Made by a program: the position numbers and the translations under genes
The notes under the pieces: generated by a model
What the model was told of the DNA's origin: nothing
The model's input: the letters and a program-made list of their open reading frames with translations, nothing else
The model's database searches: none
In this document: positions 10,231-18,891 of the stretch, piece after piece
Layout: each line of letters begins with the position of its first letter
Numbering within the stretch: position 1 is the stretch's first letter
Source of the DNA: Xylanimonas oleitrophica
Lineage (GTDB): Bacteria; Actinomycetota; Actinomycetes; Actinomycetales; Cellulomonadaceae
DNA: 64,000 bases
Direction of reading: 5' to 3'
NCBI RefSeq assembly: GCF_003244315.1
Contig: NZ_QKWH01000001.1
Coordinates: forward strand, 434,001-498,000

Positions 10231-11942
10231 GCCGCATCGACCTCGCCGAGCGCACGGTGGCGCTCGAGTCGGCCCTGCACGAGGCGTCAGGCCGTCTGGA
10301 CGAGCCGCTGCTGGACGAGGCACGCCGGGTGGTGGCCCGCGCCCACGAGCGCGGCGGGCTGTCCGCCGAGCACACCGTCGTGGCCCTGGCCGGTGCCACC
10401 GGGTCCGGCAAGTCCAGCGTGTTCAACGCCGTCACCGGTGACGAGGTGGCCACGGCGGGCGTGCGGCGCCCGACGACGGCGCACGCCCTGGCCGCGGTCT
10501 GGGGTGAGGGCGCCGACCCGCTGCTCGACTGGCTCGAGGTGCCCACCCGGCGTCAGATGACGGCGGGGGCTGCGCCGCCCGAGCCGGAGCCGACGACGGG
10601 CCAGACCCGCGGCGTCACGGGCCTGTTCCGCCGGCACCGCACCCCGGCGGGCATCACGTCCGGGTTGGTGCTGCTCGACCTCCCGGACCACGACTCGGTG
10701 GTCACCGAGCACCGGGTGCGGGCCGAGCGGCTGGTGGAGCGAGCCGACCTGCTCGTGTGGGTGGTGGACCCCCAGAAGTACGCGGACGCCGCCCTGCACG
10801 AGCGGTACCTGCGTCCGCTGGCCGGGCGTGCCGACGTCGTGGTGGTGGCGCTCAACCAGGTGGACCGGCTCGCGCCCGCGGACGCCGAGGCGATGCGCGC
10901 GGACCTCGAGCGGCTGGTGGCCGCCGACGGCCTCGCCGGGGCGCGCGTGCTGGCGCTGTCTGCCCGGACCGGCCAGGGGGTCGACGAGCTGCGCGGCCTG
11001 CTGGCCGAGGCCGCGTCTCGCCGTGAGGCGGCGACGGCGCGGCTCGTCCTGGACGAGCGGGCCGTGGCCGAGCGGATCGCGGCGGCGTGCGGGGAGGGAC
11101 CGCCGGAGAAGGCGCAGGAGCGTGCGCAGACCGCCCTCGGGGCGGCGCTGGAGGCCGCCGCCGGCGTCCCGACCGTTGTCGACGCGGTGCGCCGCTCCGC
11201 CACCCGGGACGCGCGGGCGGCGACGGGGTGGCCGGTCACGCGCTGGCTCGGGAGGCTGCGTCCCGACCCGCTGCGGCGCCTGGGGCTGCGCCCGGACGAG
11301 CTCCGCGTGCCCGCGGGCCGCCCCGACCTGCTGCGCACCTCGCTGCCCGCTGCCCGCCCCGGGGTGCGTGCGGCCTCGGCGTCGGCCGTGCGCGCCTACG
11401 TGGACCAGGTGACGCAGGGCGCGCCGGACCCGTGGGTCCTGGCCGCCCGGCGCCGGGTGGCCGACGCCGTCGACCGGCTGCCCGACGCCCTCGACCAGGC
11501 CGTGGCCGGCACCGCGATGGAGCCGGCACGCCGGCCGCTGTGGTGGCGGGTGGTCGACGTCCTCCAGTGGTTGCTGCTCCTGGCGGCCGTGGCCGGCGCG
11601 CTCTGGCTGGGGGCCGCGTTCCTCACGGCCTACCTCCAGCTTCCGGCCCTGCCGACGCCGGTCCTGACCGTGGGCGGCCGGGCGTGGGGCGGCGAGGGGG
11701 ACGGCCTGGCCCTGCCCTGGGGCACGGTCCTGCTGGTCGGCGGCCTGCTCGCGGGGGTGCTGCTCGCTCTCGCCTCGCGGCTGCTCGGCGCGGTGGGAGC
11801 GCGACGGCGTGCCGCGCGCGCCCAGCGGCGGCTGCGCCAGGCGGTGGCCAAGGTGACCGACACCCACGTGCGTCAGCCGGTGGGCGACGAGCTGGCCGCG
11901 CTGGCGCGGTGCCGGGCAGCCGCCCGCCTGGCCGCCTCCTGA
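10227..11942 (+). CDS. Dynamin-like GTPase, second pair, DynB-type membrane member
   Basis: A 571-residue partner whose ATG lies within the preceding stop (ATGA). Motifs parallel the protein at 4053: P-loop GATGSGKSSVFN near residue 54, RRPTTAHAL, DLPDHDSV, LLVWVVDPQKYADAALHERYL and G4-like ALNQVDR. Two long hydrophobic segments near residues 445-475 (VLQWLLLLAAVAGALWLGAAF) and 500-525 (GTVLLVGGLLAGVLLALAS) form the membrane hairpin. The second pair thus repeats the two-gene design of the first. The GTPase heads are similar, while the C-terminal regions differ more, consistent with an old duplication rather than a recent one. Confidence 0.87.
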   Translation: MSRIDLAERTVALESALHEASGRLDEPLLDEARRVVARAHERGGLSAEHTVVALAGATGSGKSSVFNAVTGDEVATAGVRRPTTAHALAAVWGEGADPLLDWLEVPTRRQMTAGAAPPEPEPTTGQTRGVTGLFRRHRTPAGITSGLVLLDLPDHDSVVTEHRVRAERLVERADLLVWVVDPQKYADAALHERYLRPLAGRADVVVVALNQVDRLAPADAEAMRADLERLVAADGLAGARVLALSARTGQGVDELRGLLAEAASRREAATARLVLDERAVAERIAAACGEGPPEKAQERAQTALGAALEAAAGVPTVVDAVRRSATRDARAATGWPVTRWLGRLRPDPLRRLGLRPDELRVPAGRPDLLRTSLPAARPGVRAASASAVRAYVDQVTQGAPDPWVLAARRRVADAVDRLPDALDQAVAGTAMEPARRPLWWRVVDVLQWLLLLAAVAGALWLGAAFLTAYLQLPALPTPVLTVGGRAWGGEGDGLALPWGTVLLVGGLLAGVLLALASRLLGAVGARRRAARAQRRLRQAVAKVTDTHVRQPVGDELAALARCRAAARLAAS

Positions 11943-11986
11943 GCAGCAGGGAGCGCCGGGGGCAGCCGGCCCCCAGGTGGCGGGGT

Positions 11987-11992
11987 TAGCCT
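11987..11992 (+). promoter_or_regulatory. -10 box TAGCCT for a probably leaderless thioesterase gene
   Basis: TAGCCT ends six bases before the GTG at 11999. No Shine-Dalgarno sequence is present in that gap, so translation probably starts at the mRNA 5' end. Confidence 0.5.
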
Positions 11993-11998
11993 TCGCTG

Positions 11999-12496
11999 GT
12001 GACTCGCCTGCACGTACCCGTCCACACCCGTTGGTCCGATCTCGACGCCTACCAGCACGTCAACAACGTCGAGATGTTCCGCCTGCTCGAGGACGCCCGG
12101 ATCACCGCGTTCTGGAAGCACTCGCCGGACGAGGTGGGGGAGTCGTGGCCCACCGCGATCCTGGACACCGGCCCGCACGCCACCAGCCACACCTTCGTGG
12201 CCAGCCAGCAGATCGAGTACCTGCGCCCGCTGGGCTTCACGCGCCGGCCCGTGCGGGTCGAGCTGTGGATCGGTTCGATCGGCGGGGCGAGCCTGCAGGT
12301 CTGCTACGAGGTGCACGACGGCGCCCCGGGCGGCTTCCCCCGCACAGGGCCGGCGTCCGGCGCCTCTCCGTACGCGAAGGCCGCCACCACCATCGTGGTC
12401 GTGGACGCCGCGACGGGGCGTCCGCGCCGCATCAGCGACGACGAGCGCGCCGCCTGGGCTCAGTTCGTCGAGGCGCCGGTGAGCTTCCGCCGCTGA
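11999..12496 (+). CDS. Hotdog-fold acyl-CoA thioesterase (4-hydroxybenzoyl-CoA thioesterase-like)
   Basis: A 165-residue single hotdog domain. The opening HTRWSDLDAYQHVNNVEMFRLLEDAR is the hallmark of the FcbC/YbgC-like thioesterases, with the catalytic aspartate in WSDLDAYQHVNN (residues 13-24). The rest (TAILDTGPHATSHTFVASQQIEYLRPLGF) is the central helix and strand of the fold. It should hydrolyse short acyl-CoA or aromatic acyl-CoA esters; the substrate is unknown. The GTG start follows a -10 box. It converges on the topoisomerase gene with only 13 bases between stops. Confidence 0.88.
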   Translation: MTRLHVPVHTRWSDLDAYQHVNNVEMFRLLEDARITAFWKHSPDEVGESWPTAILDTGPHATSHTFVASQQIEYLRPLGFTRRPVRVELWIGSIGGASLQVCYEVHDGAPGGFPRTGPASGASPYAKAATTIVVVDAATGRPRRISDDERAAWAQFVEAPVSFRR

Positions 12497-12514
12497 GACG
12501 ACCGCTGTCTCAGC
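12492..12514. terminator. Short convergent hairpin containing both stop codons
   Basis: Arms GCTGAGAC (12492-12499) and its complement (12507-12514) form a compact stem that includes the stop of the thioesterase and the stop of the topoisomerase gene. The stem is short, so termination strength is uncertain. Confidence 0.4.
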
Positions 12515-13487
12515 CCAGCAGGTCGAGCACCTTGCGCTCGGCTGCGGACCGTGTGCGGGTGGGGCCGATCGTCTGGCCGTTCTCCCAGAGGTCGAACAGG
12601 CGCGGGTCGATGTAGCTGGAGCGTGCCACGGCAGGAGTGTTGCCGAGCTCCTCGGCGACGTCGCGCACCACGGCGGCCACCACCTTGCGCCGGGCGCGGT
12701 CGGACGACGGCGCGGGCCCGGTGTCGGCCAGCGCCCGGGCGGCGAGCACGGTGGCGTGCCAGGTGCGGAAGTCCTTGGGGGTGGCGTCGGGGCCGAGCAG
12801 ATCCTTGACGGCAGCCTGCACGTCGGCGCTCGTCACGTCGTGCCACGGGCCGTCGTCCTCGCGCCAGGCCAGGAGGTCGGTGCCGCCGGGGCGTCGCTTG
12901 AGCGTGCGCACGATCTCGGCCACCACCGCGTCGTCCACCTCGACGTCGCGCAGCTGGCCGCTCTTGGCCGGGTAGCGGAAGTGCACGGTGCCGTCCTGGT
13001 GCACCACCACGTGGTCCTTGCGGATGGTGGCGAGCCCGTAGCTGGAGTTCTTCTTCGCGTACACCTCCCCGCCGGCCCGGAAGTAGGCGAGGTCCAGGAG
13101 GCGGAAGGCGAGCGCGAGCACCTTCTCCCGCCCCAGGCCGGGCTCGGCCAGCGCACGGGTGACCCGGCGTCGGGCGGCGGGCAGGCGGCGGCCCACCTCG
13201 AGCACGTGGTCGTGCTTGCGGCGGCTGCGGCGCTCCGTCCACGCCTGGTGGTACAGGTACTGCCCGCGCCCTGCGTCGTCGTACCCGAACGCCTGGACGT
13301 GGCCGTTCGGGTAGCGGCAGATCCACACGTCGCGCCAGGCGGGCGGCACGGCCAGGCGCCGGCAGCGGTCCAGCTCCTCGGCGTCGCGCAGGGGTGATCC
13401 GTCGACGTCGAGGAACACCCAGCCGCGCCCGGCCCTGCGCCGACGGTAGCCGGGGGAGGAGACGGAGACGCGGCGCAGTCGGGGCAC
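12510..13487 (-). CDS. Type IB DNA topoisomerase (poxvirus/eukaryote-like)
   Basis: A 325-residue topoisomerase IB, which relaxes supercoils through a 3'-phosphotyrosine intermediate. The N-terminal domain has PPAWRDVWICRYPNGHVQA and GRGQYLYH. The catalytic domain has LLDLAYFRAGGEVYAKKN with SSYGLATIRKDHV (first catalytic Arg), YPAKSGQ (Lys), DFRTWHAT (second Arg) and the nucleophile tyrosine in ARSSYIDP at about residue 292. All catalytic pentad positions look intact. Such enzymes are scattered in actinobacteria and proteobacteria besides the standard type IA enzyme. The start ATG 13487 gives the conventional length. It is transcribed leftward, possibly after tesB, with a 60-bp gap. Confidence 0.93.
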   Translation of the reverse strand: MPRLRRVSVSSPGYRRRRAGRGWVFLDVDGSPLRDAEELDRCRRLAVPPAWRDVWICRYPNGHVQAFGYDDAGRGQYLYHQAWTERRSRRKHDHVLEVGRRLPAARRRVTRALAEPGLGREKVLALAFRLLDLAYFRAGGEVYAKKNSSYGLATIRKDHVVVHQDGTVHFRYPAKSGQLRDVEVDDAVVAEIVRTLKRRPGGTDLLAWREDDGPWHDVTSADVQAAVKDLLGPDATPKDFRTWHATVLAARALADTGPAPSSDRARRKVVAAVVRDVAEELGNTPAVARSSYIDPRLFDLWENGQTIGPTRTRSAAERKVLDLLG

Positions 13488-13547
13488 CGGGACATGGTGG
13501 CCGGACGGCGTCGTGCTCGCACCGCGGCCGGCGCGAGCACGACATCG

Positions 13548-14489
13548 TCAGGCGGGCAGGCGGACCATGCCTTCCTGCGCGATCGAGGCCACCAGCACGC
13601 CGTCGCGCGTGTACACGCGGGCGAACCCGAGGCCGCGACCGCCCTGGGCGGTGGGGGCCTCCTGGACGAACAGCAGCCACTCGTCCACCCGGGCGTCGCG
13701 GTGCCACCACATGGTGTGGTCGAGGGACGCCATCGGCACCCCGGCACCGACGTCGAGCCACGACCTGCCGGCGCCGCGCAGCACGGGCTCGAGCATGATC
13801 TGGTCGCACGCGAAGGCGAGCAGCGCGCGGTGCAGCAGCACGTCGTCGGACCCGACGGCGTGGCGGGCCCGCACCCACACCATCTGCCGGTCGGTGCGGT
13901 TCGGGTCCGGCGCCAGGTACAGCGACGTGCCGACGTGCGCGAGCTCGAACGCCGAGTCGTGCGACCACCACCGCGCGGCGGGGTGGTCGATCGAGCCGAG
14001 CTGCTCGAACGCGCTCGTGACGTCCTCCGGTGCCGGCACGTCACCCGGCATGGGGCGGGCGTGGTCGTAGCCGGGCTGGTCGGTCTGGAACGAGGCCGTC
14101 AGCGACAGGATGGGCTTGCCGGACTGGATCGCGTGGGTGCGCCGCGCGCTGAAGGAGCGACCGTCGCGCAGACGCTCGACGGCGAAGTCGATGGGCACCT
14201 CCAGGGCGCCCTCGCGCAGGAAGTAGGCGTGCATCGAGTGCGGCAGCCGGTCGCCCTCGACGGTGCGGCCGCACGCGATGATCGCCTGGGCCAGCACCTG
14301 CCCGCCGTACACGCGGTTGGCGAGGCCGGGCAGCGAGCGCCCTCGCCACACGTCCTCCTCCCCGCGCGGGCCCCAGCCCTGCACCTCGCTCAGGTCGAGC
14401 ACGGCCAGCAGACGGTCCAGCGCGTCGGGCACGGCAGCGCCGGGCGTGCCGGCGGCGTCCGGGGTGGTGGGGGTGGTCCCCTGGCTCAC
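13548..14489 (-). CDS. tesB: Acyl-CoA thioesterase II (TesB)
   Basis: A 313-residue double-hotdog thioesterase hydrolysing medium- and long-chain acyl-CoA. Diagnostic blocks are VYGGQVLAQAI with AYFLREG in the first hotdog, FAVERLRDGRSFSARR, and in the second LAFACDQIMLEPVL, ASLDHTMWWHRDARVDEWLLF and GGRGLGFARVYTRDG. I start at GTG 14489 because GAGGAG lies five bases upstream; a GTG two codons earlier (14495) overlaps the upstream globin stop but has no spacing for a ribosome site. It is co-transcribed with the truncated haemoglobin gene. Confidence 0.93.
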   Translation of the reverse strand: MSQGTTPTTPDAAGTPGAAVPDALDRLLAVLDLSEVQGWGPRGEEDVWRGRSLPGLANRVYGGQVLAQAIIACGRTVEGDRLPHSMHAYFLREGALEVPIDFAVERLRDGRSFSARRTHAIQSGKPILSLTASFQTDQPGYDHARPMPGDVPAPEDVTSAFEQLGSIDHPAARWWSHDSAFELAHVGTSLYLAPDPNRTDRQMVWVRARHAVGSDDVLLHRALLAFACDQIMLEPVLRGAGRSWLDVGAGVPMASLDHTMWWHRDARVDEWLLFVQEAPTAQGGRGLGFARVYTRDGVLVASIAQEGMVRLPA

Positions 14490-14491
14490 GG

Positions 14492-14881
14492 TCACTCCTC
14501 GAAGGTGTTGATCAGGGAGAAGGCCGCCCGCTCCAGGTAGTCCCACAGCTCGGCCTCGTGCAGCGGCGCGAGGCCCAGCGAGTCGACGGCGGCGCGCATG
14601 TGCGCGAGCCACCGGTCCCGGGCGTCGGGGTTGACCTTGTAGGGCGCGTGGCGCATGCGCAGGCGCGGGTGGCCGCGCTGCTCGGAGTACGTCGTCGGGC
14701 CGCCCCAGTACTGCTCCAGGAACAGCGTGAGGCGTTCCTTGGCGGGCCCCAGGTCCTCCTCCGGGTACATCGGGCGCAGGACCTCGTCCTCGGCGACGCC
14801 CTCGTAGAAGGCGTCGACCAGGCGCACGAACGTCTCGTGGCCGCCGACGGCGTCGTAGAAGGTACTGGGTCTCACCTGCAC
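14492..14881 (-). CDS. glbO: Group II truncated haemoglobin (GlbO-like)
   Basis: A 129-residue 2/2 globin. [28 protein letters not shown] and [14 protein letters not shown] align with mycobacterial GlbO, as does [19 protein letters not shown], which holds the conserved tryptophan and tyrosine of the distal pocket. The proximal haem-binding histidine is in MRHAPYKV. These proteins bind O2 or NO and are often linked to oxidative or respiratory stress. GTG 14881 is chosen from family length; GTG 14875 is also possible. The gene precedes tesB, sharing a leftward transcript. Confidence 0.9.
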   Translation of the reverse strand: MQVRPSTFYDAVGGHETFVRLVDAFYEGVAEDEVLRPMYPEEDLGPAKERLTLFLEQYWGGPTTYSEQRGHPRLRMRHAPYKVNPDARDRWLAHMRAAVDSLGLAPLHEAELWDYLERAAFSLINTFEE

Positions 14882-15064
14882 ATCGTGCCAGAACGCGCAG
14901 GGCCCCATGACCCGCCCACCAGGGCCGGTGGTCCGGGTGCGCCCCCTGGGGCGTCCGTGGGATGCTGCCGGTGCGAAGCTCCCGCAGGGGCGCCCCCGGC
15001 GGGGCGACGGCAGGGCTACGCTGGGCGTGGACCTGCAACGGCGCAAGGGACGGAGATCACCCAC

Positions 15065-15298
15065 ATGAACAAGGCGGACCAGATCCTCGAGGCGCTCGGC
15101 GGCACCACGAACGTGGTGGAGCTCGAGCCGTGCATCACGCGACTGCGGGTCCAGGTGAGCGACCCGTCGCTGGTCGACGAGCCTCGGCTCAAGCAGTCCG
15201 GCGCGTTCGGCGTCGTGCGCTCCGGCCGGGTCATCCAGGTGATCGTCGGTCCCGAGGCCGACGACCTCGCCGCGCAGATGGACACCCTGCTCGCCTGA
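15065..15298 (+). CDS. PTS IIB domain protein, glucose/N-acetylglucosamine family
   Basis: A 77-residue free-standing IIB protein. [25 protein letters not shown] carries the phosphorylated cysteine ([10 protein letters not shown], about Cys24), which receives phosphate from IIA and passes it to the sugar bound by IIC. The C-terminal [21 protein letters not shown] completes the fold. No IIC or IIA gene is adjacent, so its membrane partner is elsewhere. Stand-alone IIB of this kind is common in actinobacteria for GlcNAc or glucose. A TACGCT box lies upstream in a short leader. It is followed by a strong terminator. Confidence 0.92.
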   Translation: MNKADQILEALGGTTNVVELEPCITRLRVQVSDPSLVDEPRLKQSGAFGVVRSGRVIQVIVGPEADDLAAQMDTLLA

Positions 15299-15323
15299 CC
15301 TGCTCGCCTGACCTGCTCGTACG

Positions 15324-15360
15324 ACGACGGCGCCCCCGGTCCCACCGGGGGCGCCGTCGT
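15324..15360. terminator. Strong bidirectional hairpin between IIB and mscS genes
   Basis: Seventeen-base perfect arms (ACGACGGCGCCCCCGGT, 15324-15340, and 15344-15360) with a three-base loop lie between two convergent genes and can end both transcripts. Confidence 0.85.
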
Positions 15361-15419
15361 CGTCTCCGGGGTGCTGCCCCGCGCCGCGCTCGGGCCGCGC
15401 CGCGGGGTGCGACCGCCGC

Positions 15420-16457
15420 TCAGCCGCGCATCGGCGACTCCGTGCTCAGCACCCCCGCGGCCCGCAGCTCGCGCTGGGCGGCACCCAGCAGGGCCCGCGA
15501 GACGTCCCACTGCTTGGCCGGCCGCACCTGGGCGTGCAGGGTGAACGCCATCGAGAAGTCGGTGACCGAGTCCACCCCGCGCACCGACGGCGCCTCCAGG
15601 AAGTGGGGTGCGAGCTCGCCGTCGCCGTGGACGGCGTCAGCCGCCCGCCCGAGGGCGGCACGCACCGTGTCGACGTCGGCGTCCACCGGCACGCGCACCT
15701 CGGCGACGGCGCGCGACCACTGCTGGGTGAGGTTCCCGGCCTTGAGGATCTCGCCGTTGCGGACGTACCAGAGCGTGCCGTCGAAGCTGCGCACCTGGGT
15801 CAGGCGCAAGCCCACCTCCTCGACCGTGCCCACGGCACCGTTGAGGTCCACGACGTCGCCGACCCCGTACTGGTCCTCGATGAGGATGAAGATGCCGGAG
15901 ATGAAGTCGCGCACCAGGCTCTGGGCGCCGAAGCCGAGCGCGACACCCACCACACCGGCGGAGGCGAGCAGCGGTCCCACGTTGACGCCCACCGCCGTGA
16001 GGGCCATCAGCGCCATCACCGTGCAGATCACGATGTCTGCCGTGGACCGCAGGATCGAGCCCACCGTGCGGGCGCGCTGGGCGCGGCGCTCGCCCGCCGC
16101 CGGGTTGGCGAGGGTCAGCGCCTCGTCCACGAAGGCCGGCCGGCGCGCCTTGCGGCCCGCCCGCCTGCTGCCCGCGACCTCCACGGTGGCGACGTCGGTC
16201 ACACCTGCCGCGATGCGCTCGGTGACGTGCCGGATGGTGCGCCGCACCAGGGCGAGCACGACGACGCCCACCAGGAGGATGAGCAGCACCTGCAGCGGCC
16301 AGCCCACGAACCAGTCCCAGAAGGCGACCCCGGCGTCCGCGGTCTCCTGGACCACCTTGACCACGCCGTCCGTGGGGTCCGGCGACGGCCCGGAGGCGGT
16401 GGCCACCGGGGCCTGGGGGGCGAGCCTGCTCGGCACCTGGGCTACGAGATCCGTCAT
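15420..16457 (-). CDS. Small-conductance mechanosensitive channel, MscS family
   Basis: A 345-residue channel that opens on hypo-osmotic stress. It has a short N-terminal tail; a first membrane helix [19 protein letters not shown] near residue 45; a second, [17 protein letters not shown], near 135; and the pore-lining third helix [20 protein letters not shown] near 155, with the Gly/Ala packing pattern of TM3. The cytoplasmic beta domain follows ([40 protein letters not shown]). ATG 16457 directly follows a GTG (16460), and a TACCGT box lies upstream, so the message may be nearly leaderless. It is divergent from malQ. Confidence 0.92.
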   Translation of the reverse strand: MTDLVAQVPSRLAPQAPVATASGPSPDPTDGVVKVVQETADAGVAFWDWFVGWPLQVLLILLVGVVVLALVRRTIRHVTERIAAGVTDVATVEVAGSRRAGRKARRPAFVDEALTLANPAAGERRAQRARTVGSILRSTADIVICTVMALMALTAVGVNVGPLLASAGVVGVALGFGAQSLVRDFISGIFILIEDQYGVGDVVDLNGAVGTVEEVGLRLTQVRSFDGTLWYVRNGEILKAGNLTQQWSRAVAEVRVPVDADVDTVRAALGRAADAVHGDGELAPHFLEAPSVRGVDSVTDFSMAFTLHAQVRPAKQWDVSRALLGAAQRELRAAGVLSTESPMRG

Positions 16458-16519
16458 CACGGGCCACACGGTAGCGACGGCGTGTGGAGGGCTCGTGACG
16501 CCAGGCGCAGCGCGAGGCG

Positions 16520-16567
16520 GTGATCGCGCAGAGCGATCACGCTGCGCGGGCAGCGCAGAGCGATCAC
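16520..16567. promoter_or_regulatory. Palindrome plus direct repeat between mscS and malQ (putative operator)
   Basis: GTGATCGC (16520-16527) pairs with GCGATCAC (16533-16540). The 15-mer GCGCAGAGCGATCAC occurs at 16526-16540 and exactly again at 16553-16567, 27 bp apart. The spacing, two and a half helical turns, and the position 92-139 bp before the malQ start suggest regulator binding, perhaps control of malQ. The regulator is unknown. Confidence 0.5.
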
Positions 16568-16658
16568 GGTGCGCGGCGGGTACCCGCCGGCCCGGCAACC
16601 TGCGCCCGGGCCGGTGCGGTGCGCTGCTGGGCCGCTGGTCAGGTGGCAGTATCGTCCC

Positions 16659-18821
16659 GTGACCCAGGAGACGACGCCGACCGACGACGTTCCCGCCGAC
16701 CTGCGCGAGCTCGCCCACCTCCACGGGGTCCGCACCGAGTTCCACGGCTTCGACGGGACCGTCCAGCAGGTGCGCGCCTCCACGCTCGTGGCGGTGCTCG
16801 AGGCGCTCGGCGTGCAGGCGGCGTCCCCGCAGCAGGTCTCCCTCAGCCTCGCCCTGGCCCGGGACGAGGAGTGGCGCCACGTGCTGCCCCCCACCCTGGT
16901 GGTGCGCCAGGGCGCGCCGTCCACCGTGCCGGTGCACGTCTCGCACGGGGCCGAGGCCCACGTGTGGGTCGAGATCGACGGGGCGGAGCCCCACGCGCTG
17001 GCGCGGGCCCGCCGGGAGCGGCGCGACCTGCGCCAGCTCGAGACGTTCGTGGAGCCGCGCACGGTCGACGGGCGCCGCGTGGGCCGTGCCACCTTCGAGG
17101 TGCCCACCGACCTGCCGCTGGGCTGGCACTCCCTCCACGTCTCCTCGGAGGGCAGCGAGGCGCGCTCGACGCTCGTCGTCACGCCGCAGCGCCTGACGCT
17201 GCCGCCCGCCGTGGAGGACGGCCAGGTGTGGGGCCTGCTCGTCCAGCTGTACTCGGTGCGCTCGCGCACGTCCTGGGGCCTGGGCGACCTGGCCGACCTG
17301 GCCGACGTCGCGTGGCTCGCCGCCCACCGCGGCGGAGCCGACTTCGTGGCGGTGAACCCGCTGAACGCGGCCGAGCCGGTCACCCCGATGACGCCCTCGC
17401 CCTACCTGCCGACTAGCCGCCGGTTCCTCAACCCGGTGTACGTGCGTGTCGAGGACATCCCGGAGACGGCCTATCTGTCCGCGGCCGACCGTTCCCTCGT
17501 GGAGTGGGCGGCCGAGCCGGTGCGGGCCATGGCCACCGACCCGGGCCCCATCGACCGGGACGCGGTGTGGGAGGCCAAGCGCGCCGCACTGGAGGTCGTG
17601 TTCACCGCCCCGCGACGGGCGGCCCGCCAGGCGGCGTTCGAGGCGTTCGTGGCCGAGCAGGGCCCGGGGCTGCGCGACTTCGCGACCTGGTGCGCGATCA
17701 CCGAGCACCTGGCGGGGCAGGAGTGGCCGGCGGAGCTGTCCTCGCCCGACTCGCCGGCGGTCGCGGCCCTGCGCGAGCAGCTCGCCGAGCGCGTGGAGTT
17801 CCACTGCTGGCTCCAGTGGGTGGCGGACGAGCAGAAGAGCACCGCCCAGCGCATCGCGTGCGAGGCGGGCATGAAGATCGGGGTCATGCACGACCTCGCG
17901 GTGGGGGTGCACCCGTACGGTGCCGACGCCTGGGCCAACGGGGCCTACCTGGCTCGCGGCGTCGAGGTGGGCGCACCGCCGGACATGTACAACCAGCAGG
18001 GCCAGAACTGGTCGCAGCCGCCGTGGAACCCGCGCGCCCTGGAGCGCGCCGGGTACGCGCCGTACCGCGACATGCTGCGCACGGTGCTCCGGCACGCCGG
18101 AGCCCTGCGCGTCGACCACGTGCTCGGGCTGTTCCGCCTGTGGTGGATCCCGGGCGGGTCGCGCGCCTCGGCCGGTGCGTACGTCACCTACGACCACGAG
18201 GCGCTCGTCGGCATCTTGTGCCTGGAGGCGCACCGCGCCGGCGCCGTCGTCGTGGGTGAGGACCTGGGCGTGTTCGAGCCGTGGGTGCGCGACTACCTCG
18301 CCGACCGCGGCATCCTGGGCACCTCGGTGCTGTGGTTCGAGCAGGAGGAGGGGCGGCCGCTGCCGCCCGAGAGGTACCGGCACCTGACGATGGCGTCCGT
18401 GGGCACGCACGACATGCCGCCGGCCGCCGGGTACCTCGCCGGGGAGCACGTGGACCTGCGCGAGCGGCTCGGGCTCCTCACCGAGCCGGCCGCCGTGGTG
18501 CGCCAGCGTGCCCGCACCGAGCGGGACACCTACGTGCAGGCTCTGACCGAGCGCGGGCTGCTCGGCGAGGACCCGTCGGAGCGGGAGGTCGTCGAGGCGA
18601 TGCACCGCTACCTGCGTGCCGCCCCCGCGGCTCTGCTGGGCGTGCAGCTCGTGGACGCGGTGGGGGAGCGGCGCTCGCAGAACCAGCCGGGCACCGACCA
18701 GGAGTACCCCAACTGGAAGGTGCCGCTCGGAGACTCGAACGGCACCCCGATCCTCCTGGAGGACCTGTTCGAGTCGCAGCGGCTGCGCAGCCTCGTCGCG
18801 GCGCTCAACGCCTCGCGGTAG
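16659..18821 (+). CDS. malQ: 4-alpha-glucanotransferase (amylomaltase)
   Basis: A 720-residue GH77 enzyme that transfers alpha-1,4-glucan segments between maltodextrins in the cytoplasm. The N-terminal ~190 residues form the extra beta-rich domain usual in actinobacterial MalQ. The catalytic barrel begins near WGLLVQLYSVRSRTSWGLGD. The nucleophile aspartate lies in ALRVDHVLGLFRLWWIP (about residue 485), the acid/base glutamate in VVGEDLGVFEPWV (about 535), and the third carboxylate in SVGTHDMPPAAGYL. YPNWKVPLGDSNGTP near the end is also conserved. GTG 16659 is preceded by TATCGT. It stands alone, divergent from mscS. Confidence 0.95.
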   Translation: MTQETTPTDDVPADLRELAHLHGVRTEFHGFDGTVQQVRASTLVAVLEALGVQAASPQQVSLSLALARDEEWRHVLPPTLVVRQGAPSTVPVHVSHGAEAHVWVEIDGAEPHALARARRERRDLRQLETFVEPRTVDGRRVGRATFEVPTDLPLGWHSLHVSSEGSEARSTLVVTPQRLTLPPAVEDGQVWGLLVQLYSVRSRTSWGLGDLADLADVAWLAAHRGGADFVAVNPLNAAEPVTPMTPSPYLPTSRRFLNPVYVRVEDIPETAYLSAADRSLVEWAAEPVRAMATDPGPIDRDAVWEAKRAALEVVFTAPRRAARQAAFEAFVAEQGPGLRDFATWCAITEHLAGQEWPAELSSPDSPAVAALREQLAERVEFHCWLQWVADEQKSTAQRIACEAGMKIGVMHDLAVGVHPYGADAWANGAYLARGVEVGAPPDMYNQQGQNWSQPPWNPRALERAGYAPYRDMLRTVLRHAGALRVDHVLGLFRLWWIPGGSRASAGAYVTYDHEALVGILCLEAHRAGAVVVGEDLGVFEPWVRDYLADRGILGTSVLWFEQEEGRPLPPERYRHLTMASVGTHDMPPAAGYLAGEHVDLRERLGLLTEPAAVVRQRARTERDTYVQALTERGLLGEDPSEREVVEAMHRYLRAAPAALLGVQLVDAVGERRSQNQPGTDQEYPNWKVPLGDSNGTPILLEDLFESQRLRSLVAALNASR

Positions 18822-18836
18822 CGCGCTCGCACTCGG

Positions 18837-18882
18837 ACGTGCAGGGAGGGCCAGGACGATCGTCCTGGCCCTCCCTGCACGT
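18837..18882. terminator. 46-bp perfect palindrome, bidirectional terminator
   Basis: The whole 46-bp stretch equals its own reverse complement (outer ACGTGCAGGGAGGG, centre CGATCG). It sits between malQ and pepN, which converge, and can terminate both. Confidence 0.85.
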
Positions 18883-18891
18883 TCACGGCCG

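Noticed and set aside
16458-18605. N-terminal extension of the mscS frame through malQ
   Set aside because: Antisense to malQ; family length and the ATG/GTG at 16457-16460 mark the true start.
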